Shown: positions 11,086 through 25,077 of the stretch, piece after piece | How positions within the stretch are numbered: the first letter of the stretch is position 1 | How the letters are laid out: every line of letters starts with the position of its first letter | DNA from: Ailanthus altissimus | Taxonomy: Eukaryota > Streptophyta > Magnoliopsida > Sapindales > Simaroubaceae | DNA length: 64,000 bases | Direction: 5' to 3' | Assembly: GCA_946807835.1 (NCBI GenBank) | Contig: OX327696.1 | Location: 74,501 to 138,500, forward strand | Translations under genes and position numbers: made by a program | The notes under the pieces: model-generated | Seen by the model: only the letters and a program-made list of their open reading frames with translations | Database searches by the model: none | Told to the model about the DNA's origin: nothing

Positions 11086-13099
11086 TGTAAATAAGCCTTG
11101 AATCTCCCTTGTTAGGAGCATGTTACTTATTAGCTGCTGATCATTTGGCTAAGATGTATGTGAAAGATTTGTGCCTAATCTTGTGAAGGGGAAAGTTCAA
11201 TGTGCTAAATTATGAATTCTCTAATGTCATTATCTGTGTTCAAGTGCCATATGTTTCAAGTTTCATGCCAAGTTAAATAATCTCTAGTGCTACCCCACTG
11301 GAATCTCTCAGTCTGTTTCTTAGGTATCAAAAGTCGGTGAAGGAATTGATGTAGGGCTTTTGAACGTGAGCTCCCAAGTGATCTTTCCACTTAAAAAGTT
11401 CAAAACCCATCATTAATAAAAAATATTCCCTTAAATTATAATAATAACATTGACTATTCTCCAATCGAATTAACTTCTTAACATGTGCCCTTAAATGATA
11501 CACACATGGTAACACAACCCATGTTATGTGAGTGGATGAGATTATAATTAATTAGAAAGCATTGAGAAAATGTGAGTAGGATAACAACAACGAAAGGGTA
11601 ATTGAAAAAATCTCTCTCAAGATTGATTAGTTTAGAAATTGCCAAGAGATGACAAATGTTTGATGCCAGGCCAGAGCTCTCTTTAGTTTTCACATTTTTT
11701 TATTATGCAAATCCTGAAAAAATGGCAATGAATCACAACTAATATTGTTAATAGAACACCATTGCATATCTTTTTCTTCGTCGGCTCATGGGGCCGTCGA
11801 CCTTTGTTGGCGTTTTCGACACAATGATTCGCTTAGTCGTTTTTTGCTTCTTTGGTGCTTGACGTGGCACTCGCTTTGGTGTAGTCCGGCCTCTATGCCT
11901 CTGCACTGAATTGTCTCCATGGCTTTATGGTTTTGTTTGTTTTTCTCATTTTTGTTTCAGGTGGAGCCAAACATCCCGGTCGGCGAGCTCCTATGTAATG
12001 TTTGGCGGCCATCGAGCTTTTCAAGTTGTCACTAGTTTGTGTCACCGGCCGTTCTCCAATCGTGCTCCTGATGGTTCCAGTTCGCGCAGCCTTTAACACA
12101 ACACTACAACCACTTATGTCATGCAACCCCCTCGGCCATCTCCCTGAACTCACTGTCTTGCTGATTACAGCTGTCATTCAACCTCTGCACTTGAGCAATC
12201 ATCGCTCTCAGTAGCTGTGCTCCCGTCCGACGATTCTACGTTTATTGTGATTCTGATATATGTGCCGGTTGCTTGGTCACTGTTTGTTGAATTTTTACAA
12301 AATAGAGTATTTATTTAACTTAGCTGTATTTTTATGCAATAATAATTTCTCCCTTTCTTAAAGAATTTGTATTTTCCTCTCATGTGAAATCTTGTATTCA
12401 TTTCTACGAAAAGGTTTATTTTTTCTTTCTTTAAAAAGGTCTATCTTTTTTTTTTACGGAAAGATCTTATATCTCTTTCTTTTAAAAGAGTTTGTATATG
12501 TTATTACCCAAGATGAGTATAATTGCCACTCTTTTTTGTAAGAGTTTTGGTTCAAATAATTTTAAGATATAATTTTTTTATTCTATTATTTCTTTGATCA
12601 TTATATCAAAGGCATCTGTTGTAATATCCCAATAATGTTAATAATATAATATGAAATTATTCTATAAAAAAAAATAGTACACATGAAGTTTAAAAAATGA
12701 TTTTTTTTTTTCCTGAAAATGAAGCTCGGTAGCTTTAGTTTGATAATAATATAAAATTTGTAAGGCTGATAGCAAGACATTTAATCCAATTAAAGATACG
12801 CTTATATATATGTTTGCAAGTTCTAGTAGTTATATCTTTTAAGATACATGAATTTGCGATTAAATTAAATCCAAAATGGATATTGAATTTTTCTATGCAT
12901 ATGAGATGTCATTCTTAGCTTATTTATAGGTTCTGTATCTCTGACTAGAGCTTAATAGCAAAGCAATACTTTCGATTAATTAGTTTCATTGATTTATTTA
13001 TTTTTTATTTTACTTTTTTTTTAGAGAGAGAGAGAGAGAATTAATAAAAGCTTTTATTTTATTTTATTGTGTTGTTTTGAGAGTGAGAGAGAGATCAAG
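11086..13099. other. Spacer between cupin copy 1 and fructokinase
   Basis: Contains the cupin 3' UTR, then an isolated GC-richer block at about 11770-12250. Open frames overlap there on both strands without any recognisable domain; it may be a transposon fragment. At about 12360-12500 there is a diffuse repeat of 'aaaaggtttattttttcttt' words. A GA-rich tract at 13023-13095 probably forms the fructokinase leader. Confidence 0.5.
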
Positions 13100-15045
13100 A
13101 TGAGTAGCCCTTTGGTAGTTTGTTTTGGTGAGATGCTTATTGACTTTGTGCCTGATGTTGGTGGCGTTTCCTTTGCTGAATCCAACGGTTTCATCAAAGC
13201 ACCCGGCGGCGCGCTGGCCAACGTCGCCTGCGCCATCACCAAGCTCGGCGGCAGCTCTGCCTTCGTGGGCAAGGTATCGATATCACCCACTTAAAATTCT
13301 CTTTATTAATCGTTATAATAGAGTTCTCAAACTCAGAGGTCCATCGCTTTTAAAATGCAAAACGTCCACACAATTTAAAAACGCGTTTAATAATGTGGCA
13401 TGCAGGTTGGAGATGATGAATTTGGGCACATGCTGGTGGACATATTGAAAAAGAACAAAGTCAATACCGAAGGAGTGTGCTACGACAAGAATGCAAGAAC
13501 AGCACTGGCTTTCGTGACGTTGAAGAAAAATGGGGAGAGGGAATTCATGTTTTACAGAAACCCAAGTGCAGATATGCTGCTTAAGGACTCAGAACTGAAC
13601 ATGGGGTTAATCAAGAAGGCTAAGATATTCCATTATGGATCAATAAGTTTGATATCAGAGCCATGCAAATCGGCTCACCTGGCAGCCATGAAAGCCGCCA
13701 AGGATGCAGGCGTTTTGCTTTCTTATGATCCCAATCTGCGTTTGCCTCTTTGGCCTTCCCCAGATGCTGCTAAAGATGGGATCATGAGCATTTGGAATCA
13801 AGCTGATTTCATCAAGGTAGTGTACAAAAACACTAATATCAATTCACTTTTCTGTTAAACCTGTCTACATTTCCCAGCTTTTGATGTATTGAGTGTACAA
13901 AGAAACAAGTCAATAGAGTGCCATATTTGAAAAGTACATATTGCATCATGTTTTTATTTCACCCCTTGATTCAAAGAGAGGAGGCTGGGTTATTCTGATA
14001 GAGGCAAAATGCAAGCTAAGCAGTGATCATGGTAATTATAAAGATTTCTCGAAAAAAGTTAGAGATGTTTCCTACATTAATTACTCATAATATATAGAAG
14101 TATCAACATAATTTTATAGTCTCATTCAGTTTGATTGTTACATGAATAACTTAAAGTTAGACAACACGAAAATAGAAGACTTTAGATGTAGAAGATCATA
14201 ACACAAAGATTTACACCATACCAGTAACACACATAATTCCCGTATGATTGTTGATGATTATAAAAAATTAATGTGGATTTCTACACATTTTGGAAAGCCA
14301 ACATTTTTCACTTACAGACTCAATACAAATTACATTAGCATTTTTTTTTTCCAAGTAATTGAGTGTTGGTAATGGGTGAAGATAAGTGATGAAGAAGTGA
14401 AGTTCCTCACAAAAGGAGGGGATCCTGGGAAGGATGATGTTGTGATGAGCCTGTGGCATGACAAGTTCAAGTTGCTTCTTGTCACTTATGGAGATAAGGG
14501 TTGTGGATACTTCAGTAAGGTACATGCAATTTTATTGTTTTCTTCTCAATAATCCAATAAAACTACATCTGCTTATGACTGCACCATTAATTATCTTAGA
14601 ATTGTTAATTATGATTTTGTACAGAAATTCAAAGGAAGGGTACCTGGGTTCTCAGTAAAAGCAGTTGACACAACTGGAGCTGGTGATTCATTTGTTGGAT
14701 CATTTCTATTTTCCTTGGCCAAAGATAACAATATCTTTAATGTAAATTCCTACTTCTTTAATTTCTTGATTATTATGATTCCATATAATTTAGCACGTCC
14801 AATTATCTATACAAATAGTTAACTAATTAAAAAGGTGCAGACGTCCGAACATTCACACTTGATAATCTTACACTGATCTTGATATTGTCAATCAAAATTC
14901 TGATATATAGGATGAGGGAAAACTGAAGGCAGCTCTAAGATTTTCAAATGCATGTGGAGCAATTTGCACAACACAAAAGGGAGCAATTCCAGGTCTTCCA
15001 ACACCAGCTGCTGCTCAGGATCTCATGAAGTCCAATGCCAAATAG
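13100..15045 (+). CDS. FRK: Fructokinase (PfkB family, five exons)
   Basis: Phosphorylates fructose to fructose-6-phosphate with ATP in sugar metabolism, usually in the cytosol. Exons 13100-13273, 13406-13816, 14382-14519, 14625-14741 and 14911-15045 encode 324 residues, the usual plant fructokinase length. All introns are GT-AG and phase 0. The first PfkB signature region, [17 protein letters not shown], is at about 35-51. The substrate-side GDDEFGHML follows at about 60. [11 protein letters not shown] is at about 165-175. The second PfkB signature [11 protein letters not shown], with the catalytic Asp of GAGD, is in exon 4. The conserved [11 protein letters not shown] is in exon 5. There is no transit peptide: the protein starts [15 protein letters not shown], directly in the fold. 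It is convergent with ClpX. Confidence 0.96.
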
Positions 15046-15893
15046 ATGTTTTTTTAATCTTCTTAAATTTCAATTTTCACTAGACCAACTCTTCATGGTT
15101 ATTTCTTTTCTTTTTCTTTTTTTTTTGAATTTTTATTTATTTTATAATTCTGTTTTGTCTATAATAATTATAAGTACTTAAAATTTTTCTTCTAAGTGAC
15201 TTTTAAAACCCTATCAAATCATTTCTGATGTTAATACAATATTTAGCCCTATTGGGACACATCTGAATCTTTTATTTAGCATGCAATAATACATTTATTC
15301 TTACATTATGTACGTTTTCAAGATCTCTACGACAGTAATTGATGATCCATACGTCTACACTTTTAAATAAAAATCTGATTCAACTCAAGTTGAAAATCAA
15401 ATTGGTTAATCTAAACTGAATTGATTGAATTTTTAGAATTGCCTTAACTAGAAAAGGGATTGCATAATATAAAAGGACTGTTTTTTTCATGATATTAATT
15501 TTCTTTTTACACAAATTGGTCCATTATTTTTTAATAGAATCAACATATTTTAACAACTGAAACATTACATACGTGTGTGTGTGTGTGTATATATATATTC
15601 ACACAATATATAAAATGTAACTCGAAGAAACTATGATTTTTATCGGAAGTTTATATCAACTAAAACCCTCCCTCAAATGCAACATTAGTCTATACATTGA
15701 AATGCTTGATCTAAGAATGTTAGACTTTTTGTTTCATTTCCTTTCTTCTTTTTCCAATAAATTTATTAACCATAAGCCATGCTATTTTACAATGGGATTC
15801 TAATTACTCCAACTAATTAATGTGACTTGTACAACAAAAAAAAAAAAACATTAGAGATTGTACAACTTTGCAACAATAATGGTGGTGTTAATT
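15046..15893. other. Convergent spacer between fructokinase and ClpX
   Basis: Holds both 3' UTRs, a GT/TA microsatellite at about 15572-15598 and nothing coding. Confidence 0.6.
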
Positions 15894-18800
15894 TTACATG
15901 CTCATGGCTCTTGATGAAACCTCTGATTCAGTCTCCTGCAACTCCCTCTCAGCTGCATCCACATTGTCCTGCAAGGACACAAAGCAGAGGTCATTTGCCA
16001 CCAAAATTTCATTGCTTGAGTGAAACTGGATTAACCACAAAATTATTATATCAAACTAGGCAATCAAAAGCAAAAGGAAACTCTAGGAAGAAAACTGTAT
16101 TTGTGAGTATGAAACCATCACAAATTATAAATGAACCATACTGCTGAATCTTCAATCATTACTTCAGCTAGGTAACGCTCCAATGCACCTTCTCCGTGTA
16201 GGATTTTCCCTCCACATCCAGGGGCATCTACTGACCCCACTGACTCCTCATCTACCACAACAGCATCTACTCTATCACTTCCTGTCTTAACATCTGGAAT
16301 CTGAAACATGCAAGCAACAAAATTATTCCGACAAGTAAATATGTCTCAAAGCAATATCTTCCATCAACTATCTGATGGTATTCTCCAGAGTAGGCATTAT
16401 GCCCTCACCTCATACATGGCATCAGTCAAAATGCTTTCTAGTAGGGCTCTCGAACCCCTGGCACCCGTATTCTTAGCCATAGCTTTTTTGGCAATCAGTC
16501 TTAATGCCTTTTCAGTATAATGTAACTTGACCTGCAAGTAATGTAAGAGGTTATCAAGAGATGCTAACTCGAGTTTGAATACTGGAAAGGCATAGCCTTC
16601 ACAGGCTAGTAACTCACATTGTTCATGCTGAACAATTTCGTATACTGCTTACCCAGAGCATTTTTTGGTTCTGTGAGGACCTGTCCAATAAAGATAAACC
16701 CCAGAAGTAAATGCATTAGATACTTCCGACACCATATAAAAAGGTAACATCATCTAGATTTCTAAACATCCTGTAAACCAAACCATATTGAACCACAACA
16801 AAGGCCAAAAATCCATCACAAGTACATTGGTGAAGATAGGGCATATGCAAAAGTAGGTTTCAGGAGAGTAATTCTTATCATTAAGTATTAAAATATTATA
16901 ATAAGCCAGGAAGGTCACTACTGGGTGCTGGTTCTGCATAAGCAGATTCTGGAAGGAGTATGTATTTGGCAAGGGCCTACCCTAGAGCACTTTGCATAAA
17001 GTAACCCTACCAAGACTCAAAACCGATGCTTGTGCTTGTCAACACAAGACTTCTATCAGACATGTGGCAGTTGCCCCTAGGCCAAATGAAGCCTCCTCAA
17101 GTACTTAGTTGTTCAGATCAAGTAATAAATCCTCTACTGAAATTCAAAATTCTTCTTAGGACAGGCATCAAAATTGAAAATAAGCCGTGGACTAGTTGTG
17201 ATGACACTAATTTTTGAAGTTAGTATAGACTTGTAATGTTGATTACTAAGATCAATAATCTAGCATAAATTGAGTGAAAAAAAAAATGAAATTTGTCAAT
17301 TAATTAATCAAAATTATTTGAGGTTACAAGGAAAACTTTCATTAATGCATGCAACTTCACTCAAAAACTAGTTGTGATGACACTAATTTCTGAAGGTAGC
17401 ATAGACTTGTAATCTCGATTACTAAGATCAATAATCTAGCATAAATTGAGTGAAAAAAATGAAATTTGTCAATTAATTAATCAAAATCATTTGAGGTTAC
17501 AAGGAAAACTTTCATTAATGCATGCAACTCCAGTATACTACATTGAGTTATACAGCATATGAAATTGCACAAATCAATAAACTCAATATATATAACACAG
17601 CAACTCTACCAGCATTTCTCTTCAAATGACAAACATGCTTATACTTTTCAGCTTTCACTACTAAAATCTTTCTTGTAAAATGTTTTCGTAAGGGATAGAC
17701 GTAATGACAGCTAATGTAAGAAGAAAAACGAACCCATTGCAAGCAACAAAGAGTGCTGGACCCAATCATGCTCCTACAAGGCTCTGAACACCAAAAACAC
17801 GCTAAAAATCGGTAATCCAAATTATAATAATTGTATTTACCTTAACAAGTTGGTCCTCAGTTAGAGCTGACAAGCTAACTAATATGGGGAAACGTCCAAT
17901 AAATTCTGGTATGAGGCCATATGCAATAAGATCAGAACTTTCAACCTGAAAATGGAATGTAAAACTTCAGGCTCATAATTAGCAAGGAATTTGGCAACAA
18001 ATATCTTTTGCTTTCTTTAAGAGGAAGGGCGCAACAGGGTAAGGTTGAGAGAGAAGCTTTATAAATAAACTACATCATGCATTGTTTGAAATATAATGGA
18101 ACAAAATCAGATAACAAACAGAATAAATATCCAAATTCCAATATCATTCTCACCAATTCAAGCAACGATGATGTCACTGCAGCATCAGTTACCCCACCAG
18201 CTCTCATGTTGGCACGAACAGGAGCTCCAAAACCAATCGAAGAATCTTGTCGCCTGGTAATTAATTTACAGTTTATAAGTTTAAATTGAACTTAAGCACA
18301 TACCATATTTAATGAGAAGTTCAGCAAAGAAGAGCTATTAGCAGGTAATAACCTCTCGGAAATGGTTTTCTCAAGATCAACAAATGCTCCACCACATATG
18401 AAAAGGATATCTTTTGTATCTATCTGCAAAGCATTCAGATGCATTAGAGATGCTAATAGCAAAGCAACAGAAAAATTCAAATGATAACACTTTTTTGGGA
18501 ATTAAATATGTGTCGCCATGTGTGTTTATTTTAGCTCTTGGTCCAGTTCTTGGAAATATAGAGGCCAAGGAAAGACATGCTTGACAGAGCAACTTGTTTT
18601 ACAACATTTATCTTCTTGTTGTACAACCTTGTTTACCAAACAAGGCCCTCTTACAATCAACAATTTCAGAGGAATCAGAGGAAAATAAAGGGAGAGGAAG
18701 GACATGATGCCATTTCCCAAAGGAGATTATGAGAAGTAAAATGGAAAAAGTCAGCCACCACATACAAGAAACCAATTGATTCGTCAAGGATGGGATTCAT

Positions 18801-21800
18801 GTGAATGTGAAATAAATCAAGCAATTTGCAATCTCTTTTTTTTTTTCCCTAATTGCTTCCATATGCAAGAAGTCTCCTATTTTTGTTTATTTATCTTTCC
18901 TAGTGGGATAAAAGTCTTAAATGTGGTTATTCTTCCTCACCAAGCATTCAGTAATATATTGATCTAGCAACCATGTGTGTAAATCTTCTTTCTCTGCCAT
19001 CAGGTGCTTCAACATATTTACCACCCAATAGAAATGGAAGCAAGTCCCTGTCATCTTATACAGTCACATCTAAATGAAGACTTAATGTATTAGTCAATTG
19101 ACAATTTCAGCAAATAAACGTAAAACGTCTAATATCTACTTTAGGAACCATGTTCCAGTAAATGACAAATATAGATAATAAGCTCTAAGGGGGGGAATGG
19201 AAAAAGAAAGTCAGCACAAGCATATTGTAAACCTACTACTAATTTTTCAGAAAATTATTAATTAATTTAAATGAAAATCCTTGAATTCTTTTCAGCTTTA
19301 TAAATGTGCATTAGCATAAAACATGCACATTTAATACTTGAAGAGTCGGGACAGTAATGAGCTACCAATAGCAGCATAGAAGAAACTATGTATTATCATT
19401 ATTCAATACAATAAGCAAATAAGAGCACAAAAAGCATAATATATGAGCAAATAAGAAAATTAAATGACAAGGAAGCCTGTTATACCTGTATGTTATCACC
19501 CCTAGGATGTTTCCTTGCCCCCTTCTCAGGAACATTCACTATCTGGACAAGAAAATTCTTGTTTAAGTTACTAGCATCACAAGACTAATTCCAAACATAA
19601 GACTATATATATCTATATCAGAGAAAATATTTCCTCCAAAACAAAAACAAGAATAAAAAAATTAACAAAATAAAAAATAAAGATTGAAACCAAAACAATA
19701 AGTCACTTATAATGCATATTTTTGAAACAATGCAATCAACATAAAGATAGACTAACAAAACCAATATTATCAAACTAAACTTCAAAGGAAAACAAAGACG
19801 CATTTCAATTTGTCTAGCATAGAAGTTGCATAGATCTATAATTTCAATTTTACATAATCATATGGTATCTATTAGTGGACCAATAATTAATTCTAACTGT
19901 CATGAAAGGTCTCCATGTACCAAATTTAATAAAGGAATTACACTTTTATCTAGAAAATTTGGCCATTGGATTTTCATTGACCAACCTTCTACTTTTTATG
20001 AAAAGATTACTGGAGTTGAAAATGTCATAACTAACATCCTTACAAGTTTCATGTATTAATATATAATCGTGAAAGCCATAATAAATCGGAGACAAGAAGA
20101 GAAGCAAGACTTACAGTTCCTTCGAGCATCTTCAACAATGCCTGTTGTACACCCTCGCCAGAAACATCTCTGCTTATGTTTAAGCTCTCAGCCTACAAAA
20201 TTACTTCAATATTTAAGAAAACATTGGGTGAAACTGACATCTAGAGCATAAACCACACATCAGCTAATAAAGGACCTTTTTAGTTATCTTATCAACTTCA
20301 TCGATGTAAACCATCCCTTGTTGAGCTGCTTGTACATTGAATTCAGCTGCCTACGTGCCAAATTAAAACCACATGTATGTGAGTTCACTGATAGGTGAAA
20401 ATACAATAGAAGGAGAAGGAATGCAAAATCGGACGAACTCTAGAATTAGCAACACAGTTTAGTACAAAGTAACCTTATGAAAGAAAATGTGAGTAAAACT
20501 GTATTGACTGAATGTAATACCCATATGTCAGAAATTTTACAGCTAAATTCTATTTAAAGGATAGTAAAAGATTAAATTTCCACCCAAAACCTGCCTGATG
20601 CAAGGCTCCATCAAGCATGAAAACCAGCTGTACTTGCATGATACACCAATGCCAAAATATTGGCGACAAGTTCACAAGCTATTTATTCAAAGTCCACACC
20701 TCTTACAGCCACTGTTTTCTTACTATTGAGGAAAAAAGAACACTGCTTAACTCATAAAGGGAAACACCAATGAAGGATGATTTCCTGCAAAACTCATCCA
20801 TAAACTGTTTCTAGAAAGTTGAAAAAAATTGTTGAGAGAATCAAACATGATATGACATGTAGGAATTACAATTTTTAATCATAACAGAGAAAGGTTTCTT
20901 AATTGATATGGAGTAAGGACAAATGAGATCAATCAATCAGCAGGTATAAGAAACTTTTCTTTACCTTTAGAGACAACTTCCTCTTACAAGATGTGGGTTG
21001 AGATCTAAGGAATTTGGGCTAGGGCCACAAATACTTTACCCTTTCCTACATCTAGTTTTCAAGAACCTTTATTTGTTGTGGGGCTATTTGGAAATTCAAT
21101 TGATGTGCTAGGAGACATACTCCAAGGAGACAAACTCAGCTCATCGAGTTCTAAGTAGAAGAGTTTGATATATATGATATAAACACTTCATTTGCATGGA
21201 ATTTGTCTTTTTCTCAATTAACGAGGCATTGCCATTCTACAATTTTCTCTTTTCATCAAGAATATAAACTAGAATGTTATATACAAAAAAAAAAAAGTTA
21301 CCATCATTCAGAATTAAAACCAATCATAAAAGCCAATTAGAAGTACGTTCAGGCATGCACTAATGTCCAAAATAGGTAAAAGGATGACTCTGTTTCAGCA
21401 ATTATAAGATCTCTACAGAACTCCCAAAGAAACGAATGAGCATTGGTGTAATATTATAGCAAAAATAAGAAATAACAATATAATGTCAATTGGGAGACTA
21501 ATACCATGAGAAGTTTATATAATATAGATTCAACATCTTCACCAACATAACCAGCCTGCAAAATAGTAGTAAACATAGAACAATCATTAGACCCTAAACT
21601 TGCAGTGCTAAACTTTAAAAATACAACCAATTTAGTAAACAGCATCTATAACAATCCCATCCTAACCAATATATAAAATCTCTTGTGAATTATTACTATA
21701 ACATCATTGTGACATAAACACATAACTATATCAATCAAAAATAGACTTGCCTGTGTTAAGTTTGTTGCATCAGCAATGACAAACGGCACATTGACAAAAC

Positions 21801-23103
21801 GAGCCAGTGTTTTTGCAAGCAACGTTTTCCCTATTTTAAAACAAGCAAATTAGCCACTGACTTACCATATGTAGCAGAAGAATTATGTACATATTGCTAA
21901 GGCCTACCTGATCCAGTTGGACCCATCAAAAGTACATTGCTCTTTTCTAACTCTACGTTATCGTCATCATCTACTACATCGGTAGTTCCTGGTTCTGCTC
22001 CTGACCTAGTATAAAATTCCACACCTTCAGACTCAAGCTCATAAATAATTAGCAATATGACTGAAACTAACAGAATCAGCCATCATAATATGCAATTGGA
22101 AACTAACCCTTTTTGCAAGGAGGCATTGTAAATCCTCTTATAGTGATTATATACAGCTACAGCAAGAACCTGTAATAGTAACAACAAAACATCAAACTAT
22201 CAAACAAATATCTACTTCACATGAGTCATACATACACAATGAAAATAATATTTCCAAAAATGAAACCTTTTTAGCCTTCTCTTGACCAATAACAAACTTA
22301 TCAAGACCCTTGCAAATATCCTTCGGCGTTGGCAAATTCTTCCCTAAATTAGACCCACCCCAGCCACCACCACCACCACTTCCATTACCATTGCCTCCAG
22401 ACCCACCTCCGCTATTGGAACCCGTAGCTCTAATCACATCCACTCCAGGCAAAAATGGGGGACCCGGCGGAGTAACCGCCGCCAACTTATTCCCATTACC
22501 GTTACCATTACCATTACCAGGAGGCAATTCCCCTCCATAAGATGCCCTCAAAGTCTCCCACAACGGCACCTTTCCACCACCACTAAAAATTTTCTTCAAT
22601 CTCTTGTTGCTATTACTATTATTATGGTTATTAGCGTTGACGCCAATTTCTATAAAGCTGCCCTGAAGAGGAGCAACCCTGTAAGGCCGGAAGTAGTAAG
22701 CTGATTTACAACTGGGACAGATGTTAACCGCCTCGTCACCGCCACTGTTAACTTGAGGAACCGGAGGGGAGAGATTGGAGGACGACGATGAAAACGACGA
22801 CGACGAGGACAAGAGATCCATGTGCTTCGAACACCTCGGACAGTTCGCCTCCGCCCTAATTCTACGGTAACTACTATCACCGGAACCGCCGTGGTGGTCC
22901 CACTTGTAGCGCTGTTGTATCCCGATGAAGGATTTCCGGCGTCGGACGCCGATGCTGTTCAGGTAATTGAAGTGGTGGGTGTAAACCGGTCCGGCAGCGA
23001 GGGGACTGAACCGGGTTCGCGACGTGGCCACGGATGTAGATGCAGAAGTAGTAGTTGCAGCAGCTACGTCTCTGAGCTTCTTCCATCTCCAGATGCCAGA
23101 CAT
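15894..23103 (-). CDS. CLPX: Organellar ATP-dependent Clp protease ATP-binding subunit ClpX (15 exons)
   Basis: AAA+ unfoldase that feeds substrates to ClpP, in plants mitochondrial. Exons (minus): 23103-22267, 22169-22108, 22005-21908, 21830-21751, 21555-21505, 20350-20276, 20192-20115, 19542-19486, 18423-18353, 18253-18154, 17945-17841, 16680-16618, 16531-16409, 16300-16142, 15968-15894; 677 residues. The N-terminus is Arg/Ser/Ala-rich and presequence-like. A zinc site follows (CPRC about 88-91, CPSC about 129-132), then a Gly/Asn-rich linker at about 210-258. Walker A GPTGSGKT is at about 328-335, pore loop GYVG at 361-364, Walker B VYIDEVDK at about 390-397, and an RKH loop at 437-439. 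The ClpX-specific IGF tripeptide that docks ClpP is at about 476-478 and sensor 2 GARGSR at about 582-587. No motif is missing, so it should act with ClpP. The intron after exon 4 starts GC rather than GT. The start is the first ATG downstream of a stop-free leader. Confidence 0.96.
17191..17529. repeat. Recent tandem duplication (about 165 bp x2) in a ClpX intron
   Basis: Copies at 17191-17356 and 17367-17529 are separated by 10 bases. Both begin 'actagttgtgatgacacta' and end 'aatgcatgcaact'. They differ at only a handful of positions plus a change in an A-run. The duplication lies in the intron between exons 11 and 12. Confidence 0.95.
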
Positions 23104-23595
23104 ATGAAAATGAATTAAAAGGATAAATGAGGGAAAATGGAATAACCAGAAAACAGAATGGCGATTTGAAATTACTAAGAATAAAATTGGAATGATTATG
23201 ATTTGAATGTTATTTAATTTATAGGAGAAGAGAGAATTGGAGAGTGATTGTAGCACAAGATACGGAGAAGAAATGAAGGAGAGGGAGTCTCTGGTTTGTG
23301 TCTTTGTTTTCGTAATTGTTGTGTGTATTTGGTTATTTGTAATTTGGTGGGTGGGTGGTTTCTAAATTTGACAGTTTTGACCGTATTTTCTGTTAAAACT
23401 CCTCTCCTTTTCCTCTTTATCTGTTAGTTACCGTTGTTTGTTGCGGTGGATTTTGTAAATGTAGATTTTCAGTTTCCACCCACAAAGATTGGCCAATTGG
23501 CAGCTAGACTCAAAATATCTGACAATTGGCATAAATTTAATATTGAGCGATGCTATAATTTTAAAATATTATATTTAAATTTTCATTCTAAATTG

Positions 23596-23692
23596 ATACG
23601 TTAAAAAAATTATTAAATAATAAAATAATATAATATAAAAATTATATTATTTTATTTTATTATTTAATAATTTCTTTAACGTATTAATTTAA
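23596..23692. repeat. Palindromic foldback, MITE-like
   Basis: Arms of about 45 bp ('attgatacgttaaaaaaatt' and its near-complement 'aattt.tttaacgtattaatt') flank a central 7-10 bases. The arms are nearly perfect. Clear outer termini and a target duplication were not found. Confidence 0.7.
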
Positions 23693-24928
23693 AATAAAAT
23701 TTTATTTTATTATTTAATAATTATTTAATATATAATTCAAAATAAATAATTTGGGATAAGATATAAAAAATGTGTCGTTATATAATTTTAACAAAATATG
23801 TTAAAATTTCTTAGTGTTACCTTTGGGTGAGAAAGTGTATTCAAATTAATATTGTTTTTTTAGATAAATATTCTATTATACAATACAATGAATTATAAAT
23901 ATCAAATAATTACATTCAATGCCGGCTAAATTTATAATTGTCAATAATTTAATAACGGCTAAAGAATGGCCAGAGATAATTTTGTCCCTTAAATTTAGTT
24001 TAATACTCAATTTTATCTATAAATTTTAAATTATTTAATTTTATCCCTCTTCGTTAGTAAGTTTTTTGTTATATTTGATGATTAAAGAGTAAAATCGTAA
24101 ATCAACGAAAAAATATTAATACATTATAACACGTGTCAAATAATTATTAATTAAGTCAACAAATAAAAAATAATCCTACCACTGTCCACTCGCGGCAAGC
24201 CACCATCGACCATCGATCTCTAACAACAAAAAGGATTAAAATTTATATAATTAAACTTTATTTTCTTTGATCTATATAATGATAGAATTATATTTTATAA
24301 AAAAATTAAAAAACGATCAAATACGCAATAAGAGTAATGGAAGAATGGTAACCACCTGTGATGCACATCAAAATGTAATAGATGGAGGCTGTTATTGAAC
24401 AAAATAAAATTAGTTACTAATTTCAATATGAAGTAAAGTTGATTGGAGTCTTTAATTAAGCAAAAAGAATAATAAATAGGTTATTAGATTAAAAAAAAGG
24501 CTATATGATGTTGAAGCAAAAATTAAAACTGTGATTGAAATTTCAATTAGCATTAAACTTAAGCTTCAACGACCATAAGACCATTTGGACCTTGATCGTT
24601 TTGAATGTGTCCGTCGTCTTCTTCAAGAGCATTGGATCTATTTAATCTTCGCCTTTGACTGGCTTAAGGCCTACAATTACATGATTCATTAAACTTTTTA
24701 AGTGGGTCAATCACAAAATTTAGAGTCAAGCATTTTTAAAGAATATTAAATAGACTAATTTAACAAGTTGAGGAAATGACAAACACATAGAGGCTCGACA
24801 TAAGCCCAAATCTATTTCAAATAAGTCCAAATCAGATTCAGAAGAACCTAATCACTTTGATTAAGGTTCTAAATGAGCCAAATTAAAGATCTACAAAATT
24901 TTTGAAAGGCTCTATATATTAATTTTGA

Positions 24929-25077
24929 ATTTAAATTTGAGATAAACAGATTTTTTGGAGGTTTAATTGCTTTTTAAATTTTAAAGATTTGTTATAGATT
25001 TAAATTTAAATTTGATATAGGCAGATATTTTAGAGGTTTAGTTGCTTTTCAAATTATGAAAATTTGTTAGAGATTTA
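24929..25077. repeat. Diverged 70-bp tandem duplication
   Basis: 'ttaaatttgagataaacaga' and 'ttaaatttgatataggcaga' begin two successive units that continue in parallel ('ggaggtttaattgctttt' and 'agaggtttagttgctttt'). Confidence 0.7.

Noticed and set aside
22310..22540. Plus-strand proline/leucine-rich open frame
   Set aside because: It is the antisense of the Gly/Asn-rich linker in ClpX exon 1; such repeats stay open on both strands.
23104..23256. Possible N-terminal extension of ClpX
   Set aside because: The frame is open upstream of 23103 but contains no ATG; the sequence would be a hydrophobic stretch unlike any ClpX presequence.
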